Below, piece by piece: positions 42,035 through 53,945 of a DNA stretch of 64,000 bases. Origin of the DNA: Streptomyces hyaluromycini (GTDB taxonomy: Bacteria; Actinomycetota; Actinomycetes; Streptomycetales; Streptomycetaceae); NCBI RefSeq assembly GCF_002217755.1, contig NZ_BCFL01000040.1, positions 52,130 through 116,129 of the forward strand, written 5' to 3'. Below the pieces are notes generated by a model, which was given only the letters and a program-made list of their open reading frames with translations, made no database searches and was not told where the DNA came from. The position numbers were made by a program, and so were the translations under genes. Positions within the stretch are counted from its first letter, which is position 1. The number at the start of each line of letters is the position of its first letter.

Positions 42035-44290
42035 GTGACCAACATTCCCGAGACCGGTCGGACCCCACGGGTCCAGATCCGTCTCGTCGTGATCCAGATC
42101 CTGGTCCTCTCCCTGCTGGGCACCCTCGGCGGCCGCCTGTGGTACCTGCAGATCCGCGAGGGCGCCGAGTACCAGAAGGAGGCCTCCGGCAACCACGTCC
42201 AGCAGGTCGTCGCGCCCGCCGTGCGCGGCTCGATCCTGGACGCCCGCGGAGTCCCCATCGCGGACAACGAGACCCGCCTGGTCGTCTCCGCCTCCCGCAC
42301 CGACCTGCTCAAGCAGAAGGACGACGGCAAGGCGGTCCTGACCAAGCTCGCCGGCGTCCTCGGGATGAAGCCCGAGGAGGTCATGCAGAAGGTCCGCCTC
42401 TGCGACGCCAAGACCCCCCAGCCCTGCTGGAACGGCTCGCCGTACCAGCCGATCCCGATCACCGACGAGGCCACCGCCAAGCAGGCCCTGCAGATCCGCG
42501 AGCGCTCCGAGGACTTCCCCGGCATCACCGCCGAGCCCGAGGCCGTGCGCCGCTACCCGGCCCCCGGCAAGTCCAACACCGCGCAGGTCCTCGGCTACCT
42601 CTCCCCGGTCACCGACAACGAGATCGAGCAGGCCAAGGACACCTCCTCGCCCTACCTGCGCTCCGACATGGTCGGCCGTTCGGGCCTGGAGCGCGAGTAC
42701 GACAAGGAGCTGCGCGGCAAGGCCGGCGTCACCCGCTACGAGGTCGACAACCTCGGCCGGGTCATCGGCAAGGCCAAGTCCGACGCCGCCGAGCCCGGTT
42801 CGAACCTGGTCACCAGCATCGACTCGCGCGTGCAGCGGGTCGCCGAGAACGAGCTGGACAAGGCCATGAAGGCCGCCCGCCAGCAGTACGACAAGATCAC
42901 CCAGGAGAACTACAAGGCCGACTCGGGCGCCGTCGTCGTGATGGAGGCCAAGACCGGCCGGATCGTCGCCATGGCCTCCGCCCCGACCTACGACCCGAAC
43001 GTGTGGGTCGGCGGCATCTCCGCCAAGGACTACCAGGCCCTCACCGGCAAGAACTCCGACTACCCGCTGCTCAACAGGGCCATACAGGGTCAGGCGGCCC
43101 CCGGTTCGACGTTCAAGGTGGTCTCCACCGCCGCCGCGGTCCAGGCCGGCTACGCCTGGAACGGCGGCTACCCCTGCACCAGCTCCTACTCGGTGGGCAG
43201 CCAGGTCTTCAAGAACTTCGAGGGCGAGAACTTCGGTCCCATCTCGCTGGGCCGCGCTCTGGAGGTCTCCTGCGACACCGTCTTCTACGGCCTCGCCGAC
43301 GCCCAGTGGAAGAAGGACGGCGGCATCAACCCGAAGAAGGGCGAGCCCAAGGACTGGTTCTTCAAGACCGCCCACCAGTTCGGCCTCGGCAAGGAGACCG
43401 GCGTCGACCTGCCCAACGAGGTCACCGGCCGCGTCCCCGACCGCCAGTGGAAGCTCGACTACTGGAAGGCCAACAAGGACGCCTGGTGCAAGTCCGGGAA
43501 GAAGGACGGCACCTACGTCGAGAAGATCGAGTACGAGAACTGCCTCGAAGGCAACAAGATGCGCGAGGGCGACGAGATCAACTACTCCATCGGCCAGGGC
43601 GACACCCTCGTCACGCCGATCCAGGAGGCGATGATCTACAGCGCCGTCGCCAACGGCGGCACCGAGTACCAGCCGACCATCGGCAAGGCGATCGTCAGCG
43701 CCGACGGCAAGTCCGTCCAGGAGATCAAGCCCAAGGCGGTGCGCAAGCTCCCGGTCAGCCAGGCCACCCTCAAGGGCATGGACGACGCCTTCGCGGGCGT
43801 CATCACCCGCGGTACGGCGGCCTGGAAGTTCGGCGGCTGGCCGCAGGACAAGATCGCCCTGCACGGCAAGACCGGTACCGCCGAGGTCTACGGCAAGCAG
43901 ACCACGTCGTGGCTGGCCACCTACACCAAGGACTACACGGTCATCATGACCATCGCCCAGGCCGGTACCGGTTCCGGTGCCTCCGGCGAGGCGGTCCGCA
44001 ACATCTACAGCGCGCTCTACGGCGTCAGCGCGGACGGCTCCATCGACAAGTCGAAGGCGCTGCTGTACACCCCGCAGAAGGGCCTGCCGAAGGTCCGCAC
44101 GGACGGCACCATCGCCTCCCCGAAGATCTCCAAGGACCCGGCGAAGGACTTCCAGGTCTTCTCCCAGCAGGGCGACAAGAGCACCGACAACGGGCAGACC
44201 CCGGCCGCCACCACGGCCTCCCCGTCCACGGGCAACCGCACCACCCGCAGGCGACCGCGCAAGAGGGGAAGCCGGAGGATGCTCACATGA
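42035..44290 (+). CDS. mrdA: Class B penicillin-binding protein 2
   Basis: A 751-residue transpeptidase that cross-links peptidoglycan in the elongation complex. One N-terminal membrane helix (VVIQILVLSLLGTLGGRLWYL), the PBP dimer domain (VAPAVRGSILDARGVPIADN), then the catalytic motifs SxxK in GSTFK (about residue 358), SxD-type SCDT, and KTG in HGKTGTAEV (about 611). A long Thr/Ser-rich tail follows. GTG start; the stop overlaps the rodA ATG by four bases, so partner enzymes are translationally coupled. Confidence 0.95.
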   Translation: MTNIPETGRTPRVQIRLVVIQILVLSLLGTLGGRLWYLQIREGAEYQKEASGNHVQQVVAPAVRGSILDARGVPIADNETRLVVSASRTDLLKQKDDGKAVLTKLAGVLGMKPEEVMQKVRLCDAKTPQPCWNGSPYQPIPITDEATAKQALQIRERSEDFPGITAEPEAVRRYPAPGKSNTAQVLGYLSPVTDNEIEQAKDTSSPYLRSDMVGRSGLEREYDKELRGKAGVTRYEVDNLGRVIGKAKSDAAEPGSNLVTSIDSRVQRVAENELDKAMKAARQQYDKITQENYKADSGAVVVMEAKTGRIVAMASAPTYDPNVWVGGISAKDYQALTGKNSDYPLLNRAIQGQAAPGSTFKVVSTAAAVQAGYAWNGGYPCTSSYSVGSQVFKNFEGENFGPISLGRALEVSCDTVFYGLADAQWKKDGGINPKKGEPKDWFFKTAHQFGLGKETGVDLPNEVTGRVPDRQWKLDYWKANKDAWCKSGKKDGTYVEKIEYENCLEGNKMREGDEINYSIGQGDTLVTPIQEAMIYSAVANGGTEYQPTIGKAIVSADGKSVQEIKPKAVRKLPVSQATLKGMDDAFAGVITRGTAAWKFGGWPQDKIALHGKTGTAEVYGKQTTSWLATYTKDYTVIMTIAQAGTGSGASGEAVRNIYSALYGVSADGSIDKSKALLYTPQKGLPKVRTDGTIASPKISKDPAKDFQVFSQQGDKSTDNGQTPAATTASPSTGNRTTRRRPRKRGSRRMLT

Positions 44291-45486
44291 CCGGCGTCAA
44301 CAGCTTCTCCGTCTCCGGATACGGCCCGGCACGGGCCGGCTGGACCCGGGTCTTCGCCCGGGACTCGCTGACCCGCCGGCTGGACTGGCCGATGCTGCTG
44401 GCCGCCCTCGCCCTGTCGCTGCTCGGCTCGCTGCTGGTCTTCTCGGCGACCCGCAACCGCACCGAGATCAACCAGGGCGACCAGTACTACTTCCTGATCC
44501 GGCACCTGATGAACACCGGCATCGGGCTCGCCCTGATGATCGGCACCATCTGGATCGGCCACCGCCAGCTGCGCAACGCCGTGCCGATCCTCTACGGCCT
44601 CTCGGTCCTCGGCATCCTCGCGGTGCTCACCCCGCTGGGCGCCACCATCAACGGCAGCCGCAACTGGATCGTCTTCGGCGGCGGCTTCTCACTGCAGCCC
44701 GCCGAGTTCGTGAAGATCACGATCATCCTGGGCATGGCGATGATACTGGCGGCGCGGGTGGACGCCGGTGACAAGAAGTACCCGGACCACCGCACCGTCC
44801 TGCAGTCCCTGGGCCTGGCCTCGGTCCCGATCCTGATCGTGCTGCTCATGCCCGACCTCGGCACGGTCCTGGTCATGGTGACCATCATTCTCGGCGTGCT
44901 GCTCGCCTCCGGTGCCTCCAACCGCTGGGTCTTCGGCCTGCTCGCCGCCGGCGTGACCGGCTGCATCGCCATCTGGCAGCTGCACATCCTGGACGAGTAC
45001 CAGATCGCCCGCTTCGCCGCCTTCGCCAACCCCAGCCTCGACCCCTCCGGCGTCGGCTACAACACCAACCAGGCCCGTATCGCGATCGGCTCCGGCGGCC
45101 TGACCGGCGCGGGCCTCTTCCACGGCTCGCAGACCACCGGCCAGTTCGTCCCCGAGCAGCAGACCGACTTCGTCTTCACGGTCGCGGGGGAGGAGCTGGG
45201 CTTCGTCGGCGCGGGCCTGATCATCGTGCTCCTCGGCGTCGTCCTGTGGCGCGCCTGCCGTATCGCCCGCGAGACGACCGAGCTGTACGGCACGATCGTC
45301 GCGGCGGGGATCGTGGCGTGGTTCGCGTTCCAGGCGTTCGAGAACATCGGGATGACCCTCGGCATCATGCCGGTCACGGGCCTTCCGCTGCCGTTCGTGT
45401 CGTACGGCGGTTCGTCGATGTTCGCGGTGTGGGTGGCGGTGGGACTGCTGCAGTCGATCAGAGTGCAGCGCCCGATGTCGGCGTAG
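44287..45486 (+). CDS. rodA: RodA/Sfr, SEDS-family peptidoglycan glycosyltransferase
   Basis: A 399-residue SEDS protein with ten transmembrane helices that polymerises lipid II together with the cognate class B PBP encoded just upstream. Family hallmarks: ATINGSRNWIVFGGGFSLQPAEFVKI, ARIAIGSGGLTGAGLFHGSQT, FVPEQQTDFVFTVAGEELGFVG and GLPLPFVSYGGSSM. In S. coelicolor the equivalent gene (sfr) is needed for normal sporulation. Confidence 0.95.
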   Translation: MTGVNSFSVSGYGPARAGWTRVFARDSLTRRLDWPMLLAALALSLLGSLLVFSATRNRTEINQGDQYYFLIRHLMNTGIGLALMIGTIWIGHRQLRNAVPILYGLSVLGILAVLTPLGATINGSRNWIVFGGGFSLQPAEFVKITIILGMAMILAARVDAGDKKYPDHRTVLQSLGLASVPILIVLLMPDLGTVLVMVTIILGVLLASGASNRWVFGLLAAGVTGCIAIWQLHILDEYQIARFAAFANPSLDPSGVGYNTNQARIAIGSGGLTGAGLFHGSQTTGQFVPEQQTDFVFTVAGEELGFVGAGLIIVLLGVVLWRACRIARETTELYGTIVAAGIVAWFAFQAFENIGMTLGIMPVTGLPLPFVSYGGSSMFAVWVAVGLLQSIRVQRPMSA

Positions 45487-45638
45487 CCCAGGGCGCAACC
45501 AGGGCGGAACCGGGGTGAAAGCGCACAGGTGCACACATCGTTCTCTATGTGTTCACCTGTGGCTTGTTTTGTTTTTCCCTTCGATTTACCCGCTTCGCCC
45601 GCTGGCCCCTGCGGCGCTCGGGCCATTAGATTCTGTTC

Positions 45639-47144
45639 ATGGCGGATGCGAAGCGTGAAATCGAGCGCAAGTACGAATCCGATGACAGCGGCCTGCCCGA
45701 CCTGACCGGCGTCGCCGGGGTGGCGAACGTCGTGGACAAGGGCACCGCCGAACTCGACGCGACCTACCACGACACCTCCGACCTGCGGCTGGCCTCGGCC
45801 AGAGTCACCCTGCGCCGCCGCAGCGGAGGCAGCGACGCCGGCTGGCACCTCAAACTCCCCGTCGCCCCCGGCGTCCGGGACGAGATCCACGCCCCCCTCT
45901 CCGACACACTCCCCGGCGAACTCGCCGGCCTGGCCCGCTCCCGGGTCCGCGAGGGCCGGCTGGTCCCGGTGATCCGCCTGCGCACCACCCGCGACATCCG
46001 GCACCTCGTCGACGCCGACGGCACCCTGCTCGCCGAGGTGAGCGTGGACCGCGTCCGGGCCGACCGGCTCTTCGGCGGCGAGGGCAAGGCACAGTGGACC
46101 GAGATCGAGGTGGAACTCGCCGACGACGGCGACCCCGCCTTCCTCGACAAGGTCGAGAAACGGCTGGGCAAGGCGGGCGTACACCCCTCGAAGTCCGCGT
46201 CGAAACTGGCCCGCGCCCTGGCCGAGACCAAGGGCGGCAAACCGCGCCCGCCGAAGACGGGCCCCGGTGCACCGCACACGGCCGGCGACCACGTCATGGC
46301 CTACGTCCGCGCCCAGCGCGACGCGATCGTCGAGCTCGACCCGGCCGTCCGCCTGGACACCGAGGAGGGCGTGCACGACATGCGGATCGCCACCCGCCGG
46401 CTGCGCAGCACCTTCCGCACCTTCGGCAAGGTCCTGGACCGCCGGGCCACCGACCCGATCGCCGACGAGCTGAAATGGCTGGCCGGTGAACTGGGCGTGG
46501 GCCGCGACCAGGAGGTCCTGGCCGAACGCCTGATGGCAGGCCTCGCCGACGTACCCCCCGCCCTCGTCGACGGTCCCGTCCACGCCCGCCTGCACCACTG
46601 GGCCGAGGCGAGCGAACGCGGCTCCCGCAGCCGCCTCCTCGGCGTTCTCGACTCGGCTCGCTACCTGGCGCTCCTCGACACCCTGGACGCCCTGGCCGCC
46701 GACCCGCCCCTGCTGAAGGCGGCCGCCGGCGACCCCGGGGAGGTCCTCGCCAAGGCCGTGCGGAGGGACTTCGCCAAGGTGACCGACCTGATCGAGACGG
46801 CCATGGCACAGCCCCCCGGCCACGACCGCGACCTCGGCCTGCACGAGGCCCGCAAGAAGGCCAAGCGCACCCGCTACGCGGCCGAGGCGGCCGGCCCCGC
46901 GCTGGGCAGGCCGGCGAAGACCATGCTCAAGTCCATGAAGTCGCTCCAGACCATGCTCGGCGAGCACCAGGACAGCGTGATGGCCCGCGAGACCCTGCGC
47001 GAGCTGTCCGCGGTGGCCCACGCGGCAGGGGAGAGCACCTTCACGTACGGGCTGCTGTACGGCCACGAGGAACAGCGGGCGGCGGCGGTGGAGGCCGGGG
47101 CACCGGAGGCCTGGCAGAGGATCAAGGCCGGGGCGCCGGTGTGA
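45639..47144 (+). CDS. CYTH and CHAD domain protein
   Basis: A 501-residue two-domain protein. The N-terminal CYTH (triphosphate tunnel) domain begins with the ExExK-type signature EIERKYE and spans about 200 residues; the C-terminal CHAD domain is helical with conserved histidines (GVHDMRIATRRLRSTFRTF and LHEARKKAKRTRYAAE). Such proteins bind polyphosphate or act as inorganic triphosphatases. ATG at 45639; no strong ribosome site is apparent. Stands between rodA and the radical SAM gene. Confidence 0.92.
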   Translation: MADAKREIERKYESDDSGLPDLTGVAGVANVVDKGTAELDATYHDTSDLRLASARVTLRRRSGGSDAGWHLKLPVAPGVRDEIHAPLSDTLPGELAGLARSRVREGRLVPVIRLRTTRDIRHLVDADGTLLAEVSVDRVRADRLFGGEGKAQWTEIEVELADDGDPAFLDKVEKRLGKAGVHPSKSASKLARALAETKGGKPRPPKTGPGAPHTAGDHVMAYVRAQRDAIVELDPAVRLDTEEGVHDMRIATRRLRSTFRTFGKVLDRRATDPIADELKWLAGELGVGRDQEVLAERLMAGLADVPPALVDGPVHARLHHWAEASERGSRSRLLGVLDSARYLALLDTLDALAADPPLLKAAAGDPGEVLAKAVRRDFAKVTDLIETAMAQPPGHDRDLGLHEARKKAKRTRYAAEAAGPALGRPAKTMLKSMKSLQTMLGEHQDSVMARETLRELSAVAHAAGESTFTYGLLYGHEEQRAAAVEAGAPEAWQRIKAGAPV

Positions 47145-47249
47145 TCCGGACGTACGGGGGAGTCCGCCGACCGGGTTAGGCTAGATGGTCACCCTTCCCG
47201 GTCTCCGGCCGGAGGGCACCCCCCCAGCCACCTCACAAAGGTCCGCGAG

Positions 47250-49232
<1,983 letters not shown>

Positions 49233-49524
49233 GGTGGGCGAGGCACTCGATCGGGTGGTTGAGGCGCTGGCGGGAGTGAGCGAGGAGGAGGTGGCTGCGG
49301 CGTTGGCTGCGGTGAGCCTTCCAGGTTCTCGCCCGGCGGCGCCGTCGGTTCCCTCCCGGACACCGCTGCCAGGTCCTTCACGGGCCTCGCAGATCGTCTC
49401 CGAGGTGGAATGGGCGTGAGGGAAGCGGCGGCCCCCGAAGTGGCCGTCTGTGGCTGCCCGCACTGCGGGTGGCAACGGGCCATAGTAGGAGGCGCCGAGC
49501 AGTATCTGCCGGGCTGAGCGTCAC

Positions 49525-49605
49525 CACCAGCAGTACCTCTCGGGCAGCAAAAACCCCGGCGGGTACTGCGGGTTGGGCGGCACCGGCGTGTCCTGTCCCG
49601 GCGGG
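49525..49605 (+). pseudogene. msrA C-terminal remnant, left copy
   Basis: The frame reads HQQYLSGSKNPGGYCGLGGT then GVSCPGG, matching the C-terminus of peptide methionine sulfoxide reductase A (YHQQYL and the GYCGLGGTGVSCP tail). No catalytic GCFWG motif or full frame precedes it, so it is a fragment. Confidence 0.7.
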
Positions 49606-50065
49606 GGCGACCCGTGGAAGGCGGATCGCGGTCAAGGATGGAGCGCGTACAGCCAAGGCCCTCTCCTCATCAAGGCAGGGCCCAGTGATGTCGAGCCTGC
49701 AAGTCGCAGACTATGGGTGGGGTCCACGGTCCAGTTCTTGCAGGCGTGCCCGCCGGTCCTGGCCCCATGTTGAGTTGTGGCGCCTGAACCGCTGGAGTCA
49801 ACGCTTTGCTAGAAGCACCACAAGAGCTGTGGGCCTAGCGCACTGGATGGTGGGAGTCTCTCGCGTGTCCACTCCAGAGGTCGGTGCGCTGCGGGGGGCG
49901 GTGATGATCGAGTTGCGCGCTGGCGGCCTGGGCTCTACCGTTACGCATGGTGTTTAGGCAGTTACTTGCCGAACACCGAGGAAGGTGAGACGAGGAAGGC
50001 GGAAGGTGCCTTCCTTGGCGTGCCCGGGATGCCCCTTTTCGCCCATTTCGCGAGGAGGGGTTTTA
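49606..50065. other. Non-coding stretch inside the left end of the element
   Basis: About 460 bases with no frame that has a ribosome site or recognisable product. Short plus-strand frames here look random in codon use. Confidence 0.45.
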
Positions 50066-50278
50066 GTGTCTGAGGTTGAAGCGGTGATCATCGCGATTCA
50101 GTTCGCGGTGATTGTTGCCCTGCTGTCCGTGATCTTCAGCCGCGAGCACGGCCGTACCTGGTACGAGACCGTAGGCAATGGCGCCCGAGTATTCCGCTGG
50201 GCTGTGCATCTCTGCCCCACGATGCTGATCATCTACGTGACGCCTGATGCTGTTGGTCTCATCCAGCAGCGGTTCTGA
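50066..50278 (+). CDS. Small membrane protein of the element
   Basis: A 70-residue protein from a GTG with GAGGAGG eight bases upstream. Two hydrophobic helices (AVIIAIQFAVIVALLSVIF and VHLCPTMLIIYVTPDAVGLI) flank a basic loop (SREHGRTWYETVGNG). No family recognised. A strong terminator follows, so it is a separate transcript. It could be a spread or accessory membrane peptide of the element. Confidence 0.6.
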   Translation: MSEVEAVIIAIQFAVIVALLSVIFSREHGRTWYETVGNGARVFRWAVHLCPTMLIIYVTPDAVGLIQQRF

Positions 50279-50310
50279 GGCGGACAGCTGGGCCGCTAGG
50301 TTCGTAGGGG

Positions 50311-50341
50311 GTCTCGCTTCCGTGATCCACGGGAGCGAGAC
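50311..50341. terminator. Hairpin after the small membrane protein gene
   Basis: GTCTCGCTTCCGTG / CACGGGAGCGAGAC: 14-base arms with a 3-base loop, one mismatch. Confidence 0.8.
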
Positions 50342-50441
50342 GGATTGCTGTTGGACGGTTCATGGCTGAGCCTCGGATCTGATGGTGCCGGCTTGTGCTG
50401 AATCGATCCCCTAAGGGCTAGGCATAGGCAATAATGCCTGA

Positions 50442-51671
50442 ATGGACATCAGAGAACGCCACATCGGCCCCATCACGAGGAAAGAAAGCGCCGGAGGAGA
50501 CGGGGTCGCTGTAGACGTCGGTGCTCTGGTGCGCCGCCTTCTGCTCTTCGAACACTGCACGATCGAATCAAATCATTTGCAGGAGATTCCTGCACTTGTC
50601 CGCTCCTTCGGAGTGGATGGGCTTGAGGCACTCCTAGACTCCAGTGCGCTATCAATTATCTGCGATGCCCTTACGGTTGGGAGTGTTGGGCAAAACACCG
50701 AACTTCGCGTAACCGAAGCCAGAGGTGGACCTCTTCCGAATAATTCATATAGAATCGCCTCTATTTCGATCGGCGAGCGAGAGCAATATATTCACAATGC
50801 ACTTCAGGTGGTTCATCAAATCCCAGGAACAAACCTGAGGCGACAGATTAAGATCAAGAAAAGGGTCGTTGAAAAGCTGTGCAGCTACCCTGAGGGTGTA
50901 GCTCAAGTCGCGAAAGACAGCTTTGATTTTATCGTTAATCGACAGGATTATGCTCTAAGGGCTGCAGTAGATTACGAGCTAAATTCTAGCCACGGATTGA
51001 GCCTCCCGAAACGGGTGACACTCTATACGGAAGACTTGGAAAATGATGGCGACTTCCGTGTTGTGAATAATCTGGAAGAGCTCACGGGCCTTACGGATGC
51101 TGACGTTCATAAAGTTATTGAGCGAAGCCTTCTTGGGGTGGCATCGCTGGAACAACGCCTCGAAATTATGAAGCAGTTTGACTCGCTTGGCGGCTTTCGG
51201 GAAGCGGAGGTTCCGATCTTTGCAAGTAGACTCCAGTTCCTCGCAGAACAGTTGGATCCTGAATCTCAGGAACGTCGCTTCGAACGCATTGTTGCAATTA
51301 GTGGGCTACCAGGACTTGACTCCCTGGCCCCCGAGCAAAAGATTGACGTCGAGCAAGTACTGAAATTGCGGGACACGCAAGAATGTCGCGATCTACGCAG
51401 TTGGCTTCGTGAAATCGATTCCGAGACTGACCAGGAAATCTCTGAACACTTTAAGAGCTTGCAAGAGCGTATTGCCAAGCTAACTCACACGAAGACTGGT
51501 CAAGTTATTCGCTTTGTTACAGGAAATGGCCTCGGCTTTATTCCAGTGGTGGGAATGTTTGCTGGTCCGGCCTATTCCGTCGTCGATGCGTTTGTAGCCG
51601 AGAAATTGATCGGCCGGCCGGGCCCAATTTCATTCCTGGGAAGCAATTACCCGTCGATCTTTGTCAAGTGA
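50442..51671 (+). CDS. Unknown cargo protein with a hydrophobic C-terminus
   Basis: A 409-residue protein I cannot assign to a family. It is mainly helical and polar, with Lys/Glu-rich segments (LRRQIKIKKRVVEKLC, ERRFERIVAISGLPGLDSL) and ends with a Gly-rich hydrophobic stretch (GFIPVVGMFAGPAYSVVDAF) able to enter or lie on a membrane. Codon use is clearly A/T-richer than the chromosome (ATT, AAT, CTA, AGA codons), so recent transfer is likely. It is convergent with a small membrane protein gene at 51708 (36 bases between stops) with the same base bias; together they look like an accessory cargo island of the element. Role unknown. Confidence 0.75.
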   Translation: MDIRERHIGPITRKESAGGDGVAVDVGALVRRLLLFEHCTIESNHLQEIPALVRSFGVDGLEALLDSSALSIICDALTVGSVGQNTELRVTEARGGPLPNNSYRIASISIGEREQYIHNALQVVHQIPGTNLRRQIKIKKRVVEKLCSYPEGVAQVAKDSFDFIVNRQDYALRAAVDYELNSSHGLSLPKRVTLYTEDLENDGDFRVVNNLEELTGLTDADVHKVIERSLLGVASLEQRLEIMKQFDSLGGFREAEVPIFASRLQFLAEQLDPESQERRFERIVAISGLPGLDSLAPEQKIDVEQVLKLRDTQECRDLRSWLREIDSETDQEISEHFKSLQERIAKLTHTKTGQVIRFVTGNGLGFIPVVGMFAGPAYSVVDAFVAEKLIGRPGPISFLGSNYPSIFVK

Positions 51672-51707
51672 AGCCTTTTTGAGCCGGGAGAAGCTAGAAT
51701 TTTTCTG

Positions 51708-52187
51708 TCAAGCGGAGATGGCTCTCTGTCGGGCGTTTTTTACCGCCTGGATTGATTCGGCGGAAACGAACCCCAGATGCACTTCATCGGCTGGATTAGC
51801 TAGCCCAAGATGTCCGCCGTTCGCGTCTGGTTGCAAATATAGACTGGCGTACGGGAACTCGTGGCAACCTCGGTTCTTACTGACTACGAGAACCCGCCAT
51901 GGCGTCAAGTATATGTACGCCACTGTGCTCATGTAGTTCTGCATGTAATGGTGATACCAACCGCCAGGGCCCACGTATTGGGCTGTTTCGCCCTCGTTGA
52001 GTAGGCTTTTTGCGGCCTTGCTGTGATTCCAGCCAATCACCCTTACATCTGCTTTTCCTCGCGTGCAAGCAAGCATCGAAAGCTTGACGACAACTGATAC
52101 TATCCAGATCGCGAGCCAGATATAGAGAATGATCAGTTGTATTATTTTTTCGAGAAACCAGCCTATTGTCTTGACTAGTGCATCCAT
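51708..52187 (-). CDS. Membrane-anchored protein with a possible PH-like domain
   Basis: About 159 residues from the ATG before DALVKTIGW (an upstream frame extension to 52241 lacks a site). A long hydrophobic hairpin (FLEKIIQLIILYIWLAIWIV, SVVVKLSMLAC) is followed by a cytosolic part with GETAQYVGPGG, YIYLTPWRVLVVSKNRG and EFPYASLYLQ. The LT-x-x-R-hydrophobic pattern and the later FPYASL resemble bacterial PH (bPH/GRAM) domains, but this is a weak match by eye. A/T-rich like its neighbour. Function unknown. Confidence 0.65.
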   Translation of the reverse strand: MDALVKTIGWFLEKIIQLIILYIWLAIWIVSVVVKLSMLACTRGKADVRVIGWNHSKAAKSLLNEGETAQYVGPGGWYHHYMQNYMSTVAYIYLTPWRVLVVSKNRGCHEFPYASLYLQPDANGGHLGLANPADEVHLGFVSAESIQAVKNARQRAISA

Positions 52188-52505
52188 GGCACATACCAAC
52201 TCTCGGGGACTGGAAGCAACAGTCTCCTCGTATTGGGTCAATTATGAGGTGCCGGCGTGGCGCCCCCTGATGCCTGGAGGTTAATAAGTCGCAGGCGCAG
52301 GAACCATGACCTTCGCTATGCACCATCTTATGTACATTGGGTCAGGTAGCCAACAGTCGCAAGGTCAATTCTGGTTGAATTAGCAACGTATTCCGCTGGA
52401 GATTTTGAAAGTGCGTCTTTTGTGCCCTTGCTGCATGCGTAGGGGCACAGAATTATGCGCTCGGTCAGTCAACAGATACCGAAACCGGTGTCATGGTTGT
52501 CGACT
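52188..52505. other. Gap between cargo and regulator genes
   Basis: About 320 bases with no supported gene; moderately A/T-rich. It must include the promoter of the 51708-52187 gene. No repeat or hairpin stands out. Confidence 0.45.
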
Positions 52506-53858
52506 TCAGAACGGGAGCTCTGTGTGTGCAGTTCCTCGCTTGATGGTCATGATCTGCTCGTGGAAGTCGCGGGTGGCGGCTTCGCGGGGGTACCGGGCCC
52601 TGAGTTCCTTGTCCAGCTCGTCGGCGACTAAAAGCAGGGACGGGAGGGACTTGCGGTCGGCTTCGAGCGCTGTGGTGCCCATGCCGATGGCTTCTTCGAT
52701 CTCGCCCATGCGGGCGGCGGCGACTCCGAGGGTGAGGCGGGCTTCTGCGGCGCGCATGGGGGAGATCTCGGTTCCGTCGGGACCGGTGCTGATGCGGATC
52801 ACTGAGCGGGCGTGGGCGGCGGCGCGTTCGTCGTCTCCGAGGAGGCGGTAGGCGTCCATCTCGTAGAAGTCCCACTTGTCGGGGTCGATGATGAAGTGGT
52901 GTTCGGGGTGGTCGGGCCTGGGGAGTCGGTCCAGGCGGGCGCGGCCGGCGTCGAGGGAGTCGCGGACCAGGCGGGCGTCTCCCATGCGGGCGGCGGCGCG
53001 GGCCTTGTGGGCGTAGAGCTGGACGCCGACGGAGTGGGTCTGGTCGGCCATGTGCCCGGCCTCGACGGCGTTGAGCATGTCTTGCCAGCGGCTCTGGGTG
53101 AGGGCGAACCAGGCCTCGATCTCCCACGCCCATGCCTTGATCTCGCCGTGTCCGGCTTCTTCACCGATCCGCAGTGCTGCGGCCTTGCTGAGGTTGGCGG
53201 CCTCACGTTGGCCTCGGTCGTACTGGACGCAAGCGTTGAGCAGGAACAGCCATCCGGCGTCGACGAGTAGTTCCCGGTGCTGGCGCAGGGTCACTCGGCC
53301 TTCGAGCTGCTTGGTGACGTAGTGCAGTCCGTTTCGGGTGCGCTCGTGGAGGTAGTCGGCGTTGGCGTACGGGTATGCACGGGCGAGTTGGTTGATGCCC
53401 TCTTCGATCGACTCCAGGGCGGCGCTGTTGATGCTGGACATCTCGGTGCGGCGCAGCATCTCGGCGATGTCCCATATGCCCGCACCGCCCTGTGCGATCA
53501 GGGTGCTCGGGTCCTCCGACTGGGTGGTCTTCGCCGACTGCTCCAGCTCCCATGGGCGTGGGGCGAGTCCTGCGAGATGGCCGGGGATGCGTAGACCGTC
53601 CACCACTTCCAGGATCTTGTGGAACTGCGTGATACGCGGGCGGACACCCATGCCGTCGGTCTCGGGCCGGGCCATCTTGCCGATGTGCTCGCGCTTGTAA
53701 CCGACGGCCTCGGAGATCTTGGCGTAGCTGACATTTCCGTGGATCTTGGCGAGTCTGAAGACCTCGCCGAAGTCGTGGTTGGCGATCGCCGATCGCACGT
53801 CTGCGCGTTCCAGAACGTGAGGCGGCAGAGCGGCTGGTGTCGGTGCGGCTGCGGTCAT
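52506..53858 (-). CDS. Helix-turn-helix regulator with TPR-like repeats
   Basis: A 450-residue protein. Residues about 25-80 form a Xre-like DNA-binding domain (GEVFRLAKIHGNVSYAKISEAVGYKREHIGKM); the rest is a superhelix of TPR-like repeats (LSKAAALRIGEEAGHGEIKAW, ALTQSRWQDMLNAVEAGHMAD, HSVGVQLYAHKARAAARMGD). Such large HTH-TPR regulators are common in streptomycetes, often beside an RsbW-like ATPase gene as here. The start at 53858 has GGGGAAGTG upstream. Its divergent upstream region has four CAAGTGG repeats, which may be its own operators. Confidence 0.82.
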   Translation of the reverse strand: MTAAAPTPAALPPHVLERADVRSAIANHDFGEVFRLAKIHGNVSYAKISEAVGYKREHIGKMARPETDGMGVRPRITQFHKILEVVDGLRIPGHLAGLAPRPWELEQSAKTTQSEDPSTLIAQGGAGIWDIAEMLRRTEMSSINSAALESIEEGINQLARAYPYANADYLHERTRNGLHYVTKQLEGRVTLRQHRELLVDAGWLFLLNACVQYDRGQREAANLSKAAALRIGEEAGHGEIKAWAWEIEAWFALTQSRWQDMLNAVEAGHMADQTHSVGVQLYAHKARAAARMGDARLVRDSLDAGRARLDRLPRPDHPEHHFIIDPDKWDFYEMDAYRLLGDDERAAAHARSVIRISTGPDGTEISPMRAAEARLTLGVAAARMGEIEEAIGMGTTALEADRKSLPSLLLVADELDKELRARYPREAATRDFHEQIMTIKRGTAHTELPF

Positions 53859-53945
53859 CTCACTTCCCCATCGTGATTGACCAAATGTCTCTTCTGGTTG
53901 ATCTTCGCGCCGTGTCCTGCTGGCGAGTCTACCCAGGGGCTTTCT

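Noticed and set aside
41944..45486. A very long (over 1,100 codon) plus-strand open frame across pbp2 and rodA
   Set aside because: Most of it is a shadow of pbp2 in a shifted frame caused by the high-G+C codon bias; only its last part, from 44287, is the real rodA.
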